Assembly (NCBI GenBank): GCA_964388955.1
Contig: CAYMCO010000003.1
Location: forward strand, 124,001 to 188,000
Source of the DNA: CAYMCO01 sp964388955
GTDB taxonomy: Bacteria; Chloroflexota; Anaerolineae; Anaerolineales; E44-bin32
Reading direction: 5' to 3'
Length of the DNA: 64,000 bases
The notes under the pieces were generated by a model that did no database searches, was not told the DNA's origin, and worked only from the letters and a program-made list of their open reading frames with translations. A program made the translations under genes and the position numbers. Numbering within the stretch: position 1 is the first letter of the stretch; each line of letters opens with the position of its first letter. This document shows positions 33,907 through 41,951 of the stretch, piece after piece.

Positions 33907-34611
33907 ATGCATAAAGATAAGATCCTCGTGGTTGACGATGAACCCAAACTTGTGCACCTGATAAGGGAGGTGCTGGGTGCGCTGGGCTATCAGATCATCT
34001 CCACTGCGCAAGGCGAGGAGGCAGTCGCGATGGTTGCCCTGGAGGCGCCTGACTTGATGATCTTGGATATCGTATTGGCGGATGATGTGGATGGTTATGA
34101 AGTGTCGAGGCGGGTGCGAGAGTTCTCGAGCGTACCGATTATTATGCTCACCGCCAAGGCCCGGGAGGTCGATTTGCTGCAGGGCTTTGAGACCGGTGCG
34201 GATGACTACTTGACCAAGCCCTTCAGCTCCAAGGAGCTCGTGGCAAGGATTAGGGCGCTGCTCAAGCGATCCCGGTCGGAGGAGAGCGCCGCCGCAGGGG
34301 GAACGATCGAGTGTGGAAATCTCCGCCTCGACGTGGCTCGTCGGCGGGTGCTGCGAGCCGGGGAGGAGATCGAGCTGACCCGCACGGAGTATGAATTGCT
34401 CCTCGAGTTGGCCAAGCACCGCAACCAGGTGCTCACCCATGAGCAGCTTCTCACTGCCGTATGGGGGGCCGAGTATCGGAATGACATCGACTATCTGCGG
34501 GCCTATATTCACTATCTGCGCAAGAAGCTCGAGCGAGAACCCTTGGCCCCGGAGATGATCATGACCTCCCATGGGGTGGGTTATGTGCTCGTCTGCTCGC
34601 AGGATGTCTGA
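33907..34611 (+). CDS. OmpR/PhoB-family response regulator
   Basis: A 234-residue regulator. The start at 33907 has GAGGAG at the right distance; an in-frame TTG at 33892 would add five residues. The receiver (about 5-120) shows the acidic pair in ILVVDDEPK, the phosphorylation Asp in LMILDIVLAD, the switch Thr in PIIMLTAK and Lys in DDYLTKPF. The C-terminal winged helix (about 135-232) has LTRTEYELLLELAKHRNQVL, DYLRAYIHYLRKKLE and GVGYVL. It is paired with the kinase upstream. Targets are unknown; the HdrA-type gene cluster starts just downstream but behind a terminator. Confidence 0.94.
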   Translation: MHKDKILVVDDEPKLVHLIREVLGALGYQIISTAQGEEAVAMVALEAPDLMILDIVLADDVDGYEVSRRVREFSSVPIIMLTAKAREVDLLQGFETGADDYLTKPFSSKELVARIRALLKRSRSEESAAAGGTIECGNLRLDVARRRVLRAGEEIELTRTEYELLLELAKHRNQVLTHEQLLTAVWGAEYRNDIDYLRAYIHYLRKKLEREPLAPEMIMTSHGVGYVLVCSQDV

Positions 34612-34636
34612 GGCCCGATAACCCAACGCCTCACTG

Positions 34637-34677
34637 CCACACGCCGAGAGTGAACGCTCTCGGCGTGTGGCTTTTTT
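34637..34677 (+). terminator. Rho-independent terminator after the two-component genes
   Basis: CCACACGCCGAGAG (34637-34650), six-base loop, CTCTCGGCGTGTGG (34657-34670), then CTTTTTT. A 14-bp perfect stem with a T-run, 26 bases after the response-regulator stop. It separates that unit from the electron-transfer gene cluster. Confidence 0.95.
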
Positions 34678-34891
34678 AATGGGATTTTTAGCAGGTTCAG
34701 GCTCTCTCTTATGAGTTTTTCGGGGGTGAGGACCTATAGTGTGGTCGTGATCGGCCGTCCGGCCCTACACAATCGTGCCCGCTGCCCATGGCGGCGCCCA
34801 TCTGTGGGGCCGGCGGTGATGGCCGCAACGACCGTCCAGCAGCAGGCGGTAGGCGGGCGGCCACGCTGCTCGAACCCCGGGAGGTGACGAT

Positions 34892-35353
34892 TTGACTCCG
34901 GCGGACTTGATGGAACTGGTCAGTTTCATAAGTGAGGACAGCAAACATGACTCCCTGATGCACGCGCTTGAGGATTTGCAGGACCGGTTCCGCTATCTTC
35001 CACAGGAAGGCATGATTTTGATCAGCGAGCGGATGGGAGTTCCGCTCAGCCAGGTCTACAGCGTCGCCACTTTCTATCACGCCTTCAGCCTGGCGCCGCG
35101 GGGGAAGCACACACTTCAGGTCTGCACAGGCACCGCCTGCCATGTACGCGGTGCAATAGGCCTGCTCAACCATCTCGAGTCCAGGCTCGGACTCACTCCG
35201 GGCGACACAAGCGAGGATGGCATGTTCACTCTCGAGACAGGGAACTGCCTGGGTGCGTGCGCCTTGGGCCCTGTCGTGGTGCTGGACGGGGAATATGAGG
35301 GCAAGATGACCCCGAGGAAGCTCGACCGACTGGCGAAGCATTTATCGCGATGA
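34892..35353 (+). CDS. NuoE-like [2Fe-2S] subunit of a NADH-linked complex
   Basis: A 153-residue thioredoxin-like ferredoxin of the NuoE/HndA/HymA family. The [2Fe-2S] cysteines are 78 and 83 (VCTGTACHVRG) and 119 and 123 (GNCLGACALGP). The helical N-terminal part with RFRYLPQEGMILISERMGVP is normal. It begins at TTG with GGGAGGTG ahead and overlaps the NuoF-like gene by four bases. In known complexes it passes electrons next to the FMN subunit. It is the first of eight genes in a same-strand run to 44081. Confidence 0.92.
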   Translation: MTPADLMELVSFISEDSKHDSLMHALEDLQDRFRYLPQEGMILISERMGVPLSQVYSVATFYHAFSLAPRGKHTLQVCTGTACHVRGAIGLLNHLESRLGLTPGDTSEDGMFTLETGNCLGACALGPVVVLDGEYEGKMTPRKLDRLAKHLSR

Positions 35354-37224
35354 ATGTCATGAGTGTCAAGGTATCGCGACTTCAAACCCCGCAAGAGCTG
35401 GAAGCCCTTCGGGAGAAGGCGCGCCAGGACCTGAGCGCGGTCCAGGATAAGATACGCGTCTGCACCGGGACCGGATGCCGAGCACAGGGAAGCCTGCAGG
35501 TAGTGGCCGATCTGCGGCAATCGATCGATGGATTGGGGTTGGGTTCGGAAATCCAAGTAGTACCGACGGGCTGCCGCGGGCTCTGCGAATTGGGGCCTCT
35601 GGTCACTTTTGCGCCGGAACGGCTGGTCTATTGTGGAGTGGGGGTGGATGATGTCACGCAGATCGTGGAGCGCACGATCTCGCGGGGCGAAGTTGTGGAT
35701 GATCTGATCTACATGGACCCCCAATCCGGCCGTCCAATTGTGTGTGACCGAGAATGGCCCTTCTACGCGCAGCAAGTTCGTCGGGTGCTGGCCCTTAATG
35801 GTGAGATCGACCCCACCCGCATCGAGGACTACATCGCCCACGACGGGTACCAGGCTCTCTCGGCGGCACTTTGCGGCATGACCCCAGAGGAAGTTATTCA
35901 AGTGATCCAGGAATCCGGGCTTCGAGGCCGCGGCGGGGCAGGATTCCCTACGGGCCTCAAGTGGCGGCTGTGCCGCAGATCCCCCGGAGAAGAGAAGTAT
36001 GTGATCTGCAACGCGGATGAGGGCGATCCCGGTGCATTCATGGATCGCAGCCTACTGGAGGGCAACCCGCACAGCGTCATTGAGGGCATGATCATCGGCG
36101 GGCATGCGATTGGCGCGCGGCAGGGTTACGTCTATATCCGCAATGAGTACCCGCTGGCTGTGCAGAACCTCAAGATCGCCCTGATCCAAGCGCGGGACCT
36201 CGGATTGCTGGGCGCGAATATCCTTGGTTCGGGCTTCGATTTCGATATAGAAGTCCGTGTGGGCTCCGGTGCCTTCGTTTGTGGGGAGGAAACGGCCTTG
36301 ATGGCGTCCATCGAAGGCCGCATCGGTGAGCCACGCCCGCGTCCACCTTACCCAGCGGAATCCGGATTGTGGGGGAAACCCACCAATATCAACAACGTCA
36401 AGACCTGGGCCAATGTGCCGTTGATCATCCACAACGGTGCGGAATGGTTCTCCGAGATCGGGACCGAGGGCAGCAAGGGCACCATGATCTTCTCCCTGGT
36501 GGGGAATGTGCGAAACACGGGCTTGGTCGAAGTACCCATGGGCATCCGATTGAAGGATCTCATCTTCGGCATCGGTGGCGGCATCCCCGAGGGCAAGGAC
36601 TTCAAAGCTGCCCAGATCGGGGGCCCTTCCGGCGGATGCCTACCGGGTGAACATCTGGATGTCCCTGTGGATTACGAATCATTGGCTTCCTTGGGAGCCA
36701 TCATGGGCTCCGGGGGCCTGGTGGTCTGCGACGAGGATACCTGCATGGTCGACCTGGCGCGCTACTTCCTGAAATTCACACAGGAGGAATCCTGCGGGAA
36801 ATGCGTGCCCTGCCGCCTGGGGACTCGAGCGATGTTGGAGACCCTGGAGCGGATATGTGCTGGCGGTGGAAGAGAGGGGGATTTGGAATACCTGCTAGAC
36901 CTCAGCGAACATGTCAAGGATTCATCTCTCTGCGGCCTGGGCCAGACGGCCCCCAACCCGGTGCTCACCACATTGCGCTATTTCCGCGAGGAGTACGAAG
37001 CCCACATTTTCGATCACGTCTGCCCTGCCAAGGTCTGCAAAGGTCTCATCACTTATGAAATTGTGCCGGACCTGTGCCAGGGATGCCTGGTTTGCCTGCG
37101 GAACTGCCCTACGGGAGCCATTTCAGGCGAGAAAGGTGAGGTTCACCATATAGAACCCGACACATGCACTCGCTGTGGGCTGTGCAAAGCGCTGTGCAAC
37201 TTTGACGCTGTGGTGGCAGTCTAG
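35350..37224 (+). CDS. NuoF-like NADH-binding FMN/iron-sulfur subunit with extra ferredoxin domains
   Basis: A 624-residue protein in the HndC/HymB/HoxF class. Order: N-terminal thioredoxin-like [2Fe-2S] domain (Cys 38, 43, 75, 79); NADH/FMN domain with GLRGRGGAGFPTGLKW near 191-205 and CNADEGDPGAFMDR; the [4Fe-4S] of NuoF (Cys 482, 485, 488, 528); and a C-terminal two-cluster ferredoxin (Cys 576/579/582/586 and 606/609/612/616). It should take electrons from, or give them to, NAD(P)H. The extra clusters fit a soluble hydrogenase- or bifurcating-type complex and not respiratory complex I; no membrane subunits are nearby. Confidence 0.94.
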   Translation: MNVMSVKVSRLQTPQELEALREKARQDLSAVQDKIRVCTGTGCRAQGSLQVVADLRQSIDGLGLGSEIQVVPTGCRGLCELGPLVTFAPERLVYCGVGVDDVTQIVERTISRGEVVDDLIYMDPQSGRPIVCDREWPFYAQQVRRVLALNGEIDPTRIEDYIAHDGYQALSAALCGMTPEEVIQVIQESGLRGRGGAGFPTGLKWRLCRRSPGEEKYVICNADEGDPGAFMDRSLLEGNPHSVIEGMIIGGHAIGARQGYVYIRNEYPLAVQNLKIALIQARDLGLLGANILGSGFDFDIEVRVGSGAFVCGEETALMASIEGRIGEPRPRPPYPAESGLWGKPTNINNVKTWANVPLIIHNGAEWFSEIGTEGSKGTMIFSLVGNVRNTGLVEVPMGIRLKDLIFGIGGGIPEGKDFKAAQIGGPSGGCLPGEHLDVPVDYESLASLGAIMGSGGLVVCDEDTCMVDLARYFLKFTQEESCGKCVPCRLGTRAMLETLERICAGGGREGDLEYLLDLSEHVKDSSLCGLGQTAPNPVLTTLRYFREEYEAHIFDHVCPAKVCKGLITYEIVPDLCQGCLVCLRNCPTGAISGEKGEVHHIEPDTCTRCGLCKALCNFDAVVAV

Positions 37225-37234
37225 GAGTGTGCCG

Positions 37235-37951
37235 ATGTTCAGAGTGACGATCGATGGAGCTCAATACGAAGCGGCACCCGGGAGGACTGTCTTGGAAGTG
37301 GCGCGTGAGCAAAGGGTCCACATTCCAACGCTCTGCTACCACGAAGCTCTGGAGCCATACGGTGCCTGCCGGTTGTGTGTCGTCGAGGTGGAGACAGGGG
37401 AGAAAAGGAGGCTGGTGACCTCTTGCACATACCCGTGTTCTGATGGCTTGATCGTCGAGACCCAATCGGGGGCGGCGCTCGAATCGCGCCGCATGAGCAT
37501 CGAGTTGCTGCTCGCAACGGCGCGGGGGGTTCCTCTGATTCAGGAACTTGCGGCCGAGCACGGTGTCGAAGAGCCGAGATTTCGCATGGCGGAGGACGAC
37601 TGCATCCTGTGCGGCTTGTGTGTGCGGGCCTGCAGGGAAATTGCCGGCGTCCAGGCGATCAGCCTGGCCTATCGTGGGATAGACAAAGCTGTCGCCACAC
37701 CTTTTCAAATCTCGTCCCGGGATTGCGTTGAGTGCGGCACGTGCGTCTACGTCTGCCCAACAGGTGCCATCAGACTCGAAGATATCAATGGACGGGTTGA
37801 AGCCGGAGGCGGAGCAGCGACCGCCGGCAGCCGTAGGGGTATCGGGTTCCATCTGGGCGCTGAGGCGGAGCCGGTTTTTCTCGAAGCAGCGGACGGCATT
37901 CTACAAACGGAAGGGAAGGAGCTGGAAGCCCCGATGGAGTCGCCGGCATGA
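37235..37951 (+). CDS. HoxU/NuoG-N-terminal-like iron-sulfur protein
   Basis: A 238-residue ferredoxin-type subunit with AGGAG before the ATG. The N-terminal [2Fe-2S] uses Cys 34, 45, 48 and 64; two [4Fe-4S] clusters use Cys 123/126/129/133 and 164/167/170/174. The His-Cys motif that follows the plant-type domain in HoxU and NuoG is absent: residues 90-120 have no Cys. A Gly/Ala-rich tail follows residue 188. It probably links the NuoEF-like pair to the HdrA-type protein, whose gene overlaps its end by four bases. Confidence 0.88.
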   Translation: MFRVTIDGAQYEAAPGRTVLEVAREQRVHIPTLCYHEALEPYGACRLCVVEVETGEKRRLVTSCTYPCSDGLIVETQSGAALESRRMSIELLLATARGVPLIQELAAEHGVEEPRFRMAEDDCILCGLCVRACREIAGVQAISLAYRGIDKAVATPFQISSRDCVECGTCVYVCPTGAIRLEDINGRVEAGGGAATAGSRRGIGFHLGAEAEPVFLEAADGILQTEGKELEAPMESPA

Positions 37952-40074
37952 GTGCGAAGGCGGTTGTAGTGTTCATTTGCGAGTGCGGGGGGCGCATTGC
38001 ATCCGCCCTCGACATCGCGGAAGTCTCCGAACACCTTGAGGAGAGCCCGGGGATTCAAGAGGTCTCGGTTCTCCCCTTCGCCTGCTCACCGGACGGCCTG
38101 GAGATCATTGCGGCGCGCTGCGAAGCCGAGGACCTGGGCGGCGTTGTCATCGCTGGCTGCTCAGCCCGCGTTATGGAGAGCCATTTCCGAGCCGCATTCG
38201 AAGCGCAGCGCCTTCACGGGCTATCAGCGGAGATTACGAATATCCGTGAGTGCTGCGCCTATGTGCACCGGCAGGATCCTGCTGCTGCCAATCGAAAGGC
38301 GGTCGACATGATACGTATGGCCGCGGCCAAAGTGGCGGCGCGTTCACGCCGGGATCCTGTCGAACGCCAGGTCCCACAACAGGTACTGGTCTTGGGGGCC
38401 GGCGCGGCGGGGATCACAGCCGCGCTGACCCTGGCCGATGAAGGCGTGCCGGTCAAGTTGGTCGAGCGTGATGAGCAGATGGGCGCCCCCTTTCGAGATT
38501 CCATGGAGTGGGACCTTCCGGCATCCGTTGCCGCCCAACTAAAGACAAAGGCAGCCCGGGTGCGGGAGCATCCCTTGATTGAACTGTTCCTGGGCGCCCG
38601 GATCGAAGGCGCCTCCGGTGGACCCGGCTGCCACACTATCACGCTGAAGCAGGCCCGGCGGGAGCCTCGTGCATTTGCGATTGAGGCTGGTGCCGTCATT
38701 ATCGGGACTGGCGCGCAGCCTCTGCGCCCCTCGGGAGAGCTTGGATACGACGGCGAACGGGTGGTGACCCAAGACGAGTTTGCTCAATACCTGGAGAGAT
38801 TACGGACCCAGGATGGGTGCCATCAGCTCCCTCAAGACGTGGTGATGATCCTGTGTGCAGGCCAGAGAGATGAAGGGCACCCATACTGCTCACGGGTATG
38901 CTGCGGGACGGCTTTGACACAGGCGGAACGGCTGGCCGCCTTGAACGGCAGCGCCAGGGTCACGATCCTGTACCGGGATCTGTTTCTGCCCGAGGCGACA
39001 GCCGAGTCCCGGCTGAAGGAAGCCCGACAGGCCGGGATCCGTTTTGTTCACTACTCACCCGAGCGGGGTCCGCAGGTACGCCCGGACGCAGTCAGGTACT
39101 ACGATCCAACGCGCGACGCATGGGACGACATACCATGTGACCAAGTGGTGCTTGCGCCGCCGCTCGTTCCCCAGGATGACGCTGACACGCTTGCGAGTCT
39201 GTTCCGGCTGCCGCGGGATGCGAACGGTTTCTATCAGCAGCCCGAATATCGCCTGCGGCCGGGAACCTTCTGTGAGCGCGGCATATACGTGTGCGGCAGC
39301 GCGCACTTTCCGGCCGTCATCGACGAGGTGGAATTCCAGGCCATGATGGCGGCGTATCGCGCCAAGCGCAGCGTCAAAGCGGACAAGATTTCGCGCTTGC
39401 CATTTATTGGCAGTGTTGAGGATGCGCTCTGCAGCGGATGTGCAAGCTGTATCCCCAGTTGCCCGAACGGTGCCATCTCTATGCGTTCCGGCAGCGGGCT
39501 TCTGGATGTCGCTGCCGTTGACCCTTTCCTGTGCAACGGTTGTGGCAGTTGCGTGGTCTCCTGTCCCACAAAGGCGATCGATCTCCTGGTTGACTCTGAG
39601 GCCGAGATTCACGCTCAGATCAACCAGGCGCTGGTGGGTGGGGGCCGGGATGGGAGATCGCGCGTGATCTTCTTCGGATGTGACTGGAGCGGTTATGCAG
39701 CCACCGAATTAGCGGGGGTCAGAGGGCTATCTTATTCGCCAGCGATCATACCTATACGAGTTGGCTGCTCGGCGCGGGTGGATCCCAAGCATGCCCTCTG
39801 GGCGCTGAACACTGGCGCAGATGGGGTTCTGATCGGCGCCTGTCCTCCGGGAGCGTGCCACCACGGGGAGGGCAATCATCGCGCCTACGAGCGCTTCCGC
39901 CGCCTCGTCGGCCAACTGAAACACATCGGCTTTGATGCTCGCAGGGTCCGCTTCCGCTGGGTGGCCCCGGATGACGCCGCCGGACTGGCCGCGGAACTGG
40001 ATGCCTTCGCCGAACTCATTCACAAGCTGAATGCTTCCCGCATTGATGGGACGCGCTCCAGGGCAAGGAGATAG
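37948..40074 (+). CDS. HdrA-type flavoprotein fused to an MvhD domain
   Basis: A 708-residue fusion. Residues 1-140 are the HdrA N-terminal segment (Cys 46, 71, 102, 103). The FAD fold opens at VLVLGAGAAGITAALTLADE (147-166) and closes with GIYVCGSAHFPAVIDE. Two [4Fe-4S] ferredoxin clusters use Cys 495/498/501/505 and 529/532/535/539. Residues about 571-690 are an MvhD-like domain with Cys 578, 607, 632 and 637. HdrA is the electron-bifurcating flavoprotein of heterodisulfide reductase-type complexes and MvhD its electron entry subunit. Here no HdrB or HdrC gene is present; instead NADH-reacting subunits lie upstream and FrhB/GltB-like ones downstream. Confidence 0.92.
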   Translation: MSAKAVVVFICECGGRIASALDIAEVSEHLEESPGIQEVSVLPFACSPDGLEIIAARCEAEDLGGVVIAGCSARVMESHFRAAFEAQRLHGLSAEITNIRECCAYVHRQDPAAANRKAVDMIRMAAAKVAARSRRDPVERQVPQQVLVLGAGAAGITAALTLADEGVPVKLVERDEQMGAPFRDSMEWDLPASVAAQLKTKAARVREHPLIELFLGARIEGASGGPGCHTITLKQARREPRAFAIEAGAVIIGTGAQPLRPSGELGYDGERVVTQDEFAQYLERLRTQDGCHQLPQDVVMILCAGQRDEGHPYCSRVCCGTALTQAERLAALNGSARVTILYRDLFLPEATAESRLKEARQAGIRFVHYSPERGPQVRPDAVRYYDPTRDAWDDIPCDQVVLAPPLVPQDDADTLASLFRLPRDANGFYQQPEYRLRPGTFCERGIYVCGSAHFPAVIDEVEFQAMMAAYRAKRSVKADKISRLPFIGSVEDALCSGCASCIPSCPNGAISMRSGSGLLDVAAVDPFLCNGCGSCVVSCPTKAIDLLVDSEAEIHAQINQALVGGGRDGRSRVIFFGCDWSGYAATELAGVRGLSYSPAIIPIRVGCSARVDPKHALWALNTGADGVLIGACPPGACHHGEGNHRAYERFRRLVGQLKHIGFDARRVRFRWVAPDDAAGLAAELDAFAELIHKLNASRIDGTRSRARR

Positions 40075-40076
40075 AG

Positions 40077-41246
40077 ATGTCGACAAGTCTGCAGCAAGAA
40101 GTCTGGGCATTGGATCGCTGCTCCGGTTGCGGTGCATGCGTGGCTGCTTGTTCGAAAGGGGTGCTCTCTTGGCGCGACCTCGAGACACCCCGGATCGAAG
40201 TGCGGGAAAAACGGTTGGGACTTTCACGGCTCAGGCTTCGTGCATGCGAGGTGTGTGGGAGGAACTGTGAGGCGAGCTGCCCGCGCTTAGTGGGTGTGCC
40301 CCCACTGCGGCTCCGCCAAGCGTCCTCCGCCCGCACCGCCGGGGTCCTCCGGAGCAGCGATCCAAACGACATCGCCCGGGCTTTGCTGGTGGCGGCGATG
40401 GCCTCCGGCCTGATTGATGGAGCCCTGATGCTTGACCTCGACCCTTGGTCGATGAGGCCCCGGGCGCGTGTCGCCACATCGGTGCACTCAGTTATGGAAG
40501 GGGTTGGCCTGCAGTTTATCTGGACCCCGCTTCTGAGCGCCTTGAATGAGGCAGTCTTCGAACTTGGTCTAAAGCGGGTTGGGGTCGTTGGCACCCCCTG
40601 TGTAGCGGAAGCGGTGCGCAAGATGCACGATTCCGACCACCCCGGCCTGGCCCCGTACCGAGACTCTCTGCGCTTTACCATCGCCATGTTCTGCACCGGT
40701 GTGTACATGCCGCAAGTGATCGACGAACTGATCGAGACTGAGCTGAACATCCCCCGCCAAGCCATCCGAGGGATCAGCACCTCCGTCTCCGAAGGCAAGA
40801 TGTCCATTTCCCATTGGGAGGGGGATGAGGTGGAAATCGACCTGATCAAGGCCTCGCCGTATCTGCGCACAGGGTGCTCTCGCTGCGATGACTACTTGGG
40901 GCTGCGTGCGGACATTGCTCTGGGGAGCTTGGGAGCGGAGGAGGGGTACGCCTCCCTTCTCGCCCGCACGCCTCAGGGACGGGCGTTGATTGCGAACGCG
41001 GTGGATCATGGCCTGCTGGAGACTGACCCGAGCATCGATACGGCAAGCCTCGAGGCAGGCCAGAAGGAGAAGGATCGCAGGGCGAGGGCGAAAGTCTTCG
41101 ACGAATTCGAGATCCTAATGCTCAAGGCGCTGCAGGACCCCAAACTGAGCGCCCGGGTGCGACAGAGCTATGACGTCCTCTATGGGGCACACAAAGGCTC
41201 GTCGCGAAAAGGGAGGGTTGTCCATGGCAATTGTAGTGGATGCTGA
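40077..41246 (+). CDS. FrhB-family (coenzyme F420 hydrogenase/dehydrogenase beta subunit-like) protein
   Basis: A 389-residue flavin/iron-sulfur protein. The N-terminus holds eight ferredoxin-type Cys: 15/18/21/25 and 57/60/64/68. The FrhB core shows VGTPCVAEAVRKM, FTIAMFCTGVYMP and the third Cys site TGCSRCDDYLGLRADIALG. Members pair with F420, ferredoxin or flavin partners in hydrogenases, dehydrogenases and glutamate synthases. It starts two bases after the HdrA-MvhD stop and overlaps the next gene by 23 bases, so it is surely part of the same unit. Whether it uses F420 is unknown; no F420 synthesis gene is in the window. Confidence 0.87.
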   Translation: MSTSLQQEVWALDRCSGCGACVAACSKGVLSWRDLETPRIEVREKRLGLSRLRLRACEVCGRNCEASCPRLVGVPPLRLRQASSARTAGVLRSSDPNDIARALLVAAMASGLIDGALMLDLDPWSMRPRARVATSVHSVMEGVGLQFIWTPLLSALNEAVFELGLKRVGVVGTPCVAEAVRKMHDSDHPGLAPYRDSLRFTIAMFCTGVYMPQVIDELIETELNIPRQAIRGISTSVSEGKMSISHWEGDEVEIDLIKASPYLRTGCSRCDDYLGLRADIALGSLGAEEGYASLLARTPQGRALIANAVDHGLLETDPSIDTASLEAGQKEKDRRARAKVFDEFEILMLKALQDPKLSARVRQSYDVLYGAHKGSSRKGRVVHGNCSGC

Positions 41247-41940
41247 AGGGCAGGATCTGAGGGCTGTCAGCACACAGATCAAGTCGGCCCTCGAAGATGA
41301 CGCGCTGGTTCTGGAGAACACGGCGCACTTGCACGGCTTGGCCGCCGGTCTGCACACTGGCGATATCACCGTCCGCGGTACGTGTGGCGACTACTTGGGG
41401 GTGCTGAACGACGGGGCGCGCATCACCGTCGAAGGAAATGCCGGCAAGTATCTGGGCGACAACATGACCCGGGGGGAGATCATCCTGACCGGAGACGGCG
41501 GTTATGGTGTCGGCCAGTACTGCTACGGCGGCACGATCCTGGTGCATGGGGACGCCGGTGATTTCTGCGCCGTGATGAACAAAGGCGCCACGATCATCGT
41601 CGGAGGGGATGTCGGGGACGAGGTCGCCACCTACATGCTTGGGGGCGACGTGATCGTGTTGGGCAGAGCGGGGAAGAATCTGGGTAACTACCTGATTCGG
41701 GGCAACCTCTATATCGCGGGAGAGATCGAGAGCCTGGGGCATAACACCAGGCCGGCCGAGATCGGGGAGGAGGATATTCGCAAGCTGGCGGGATACTTTG
41801 AGAAGCATGGAATCTCAGCCGATCCGAAGTCGTTTCTTAAGATCGAGCCCGTATCGCAGAAGCCCTTCTACAAGACCATCGAGAAGCCCGAGCCGGAGGG
41901 CGCCCCGGCCGAGGCGGCCGAATTCGTGAATCTTCCATAG
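41224..41940 (+). CDS. Glutamate synthase GXGXG-domain protein (GltB C-terminal/GlxC/MgsB-like)
   Basis: A 238-residue protein with the right-handed beta-helix of the GltB C-terminal domain: repeats such as VRGTCGDYLGVLNDGARI, VEGNAGKYLGDNM, TGDGGYGVGQYCYGG, VHGDAGDFCAVMNKG and VGGDVGDEVATYMLGG. GGGAGGG precedes the ATG; upstream in-frame starts lie within the FrhB-like gene. In split archaeal-type and N-methylglutamate synthases this domain is a separate subunit beside an FMN subunit, encoded here 11 bases downstream. The domain is structural and forms part of the ammonia path in glutamate synthase. Confidence 0.88.
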   Translation: MAIVVDAEGQDLRAVSTQIKSALEDDALVLENTAHLHGLAAGLHTGDITVRGTCGDYLGVLNDGARITVEGNAGKYLGDNMTRGEIILTGDGGYGVGQYCYGGTILVHGDAGDFCAVMNKGATIIVGGDVGDEVATYMLGGDVIVLGRAGKNLGNYLIRGNLYIAGEIESLGHNTRPAEIGEEDIRKLAGYFEKHGISADPKSFLKIEPVSQKPFYKTIEKPEPEGAPAEAAEFVNLP

Positions 41941-41951
41941 GAGAGAAGCCT

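Noticed and set aside
34860..34890. tRNA-like 3' segment (CTCGAACCCCGGGAG)
   Set aside because: No acceptor, D or anticodon arms can be paired upstream; it is part of the ribosome-site region of the NuoE-like gene.
35350..37951. Respiratory complex I gene cluster
   Set aside because: No membrane subunits or NuoBCD/I are present; extra ferredoxin domains and HdrA/FrhB neighbours indicate a soluble complex.
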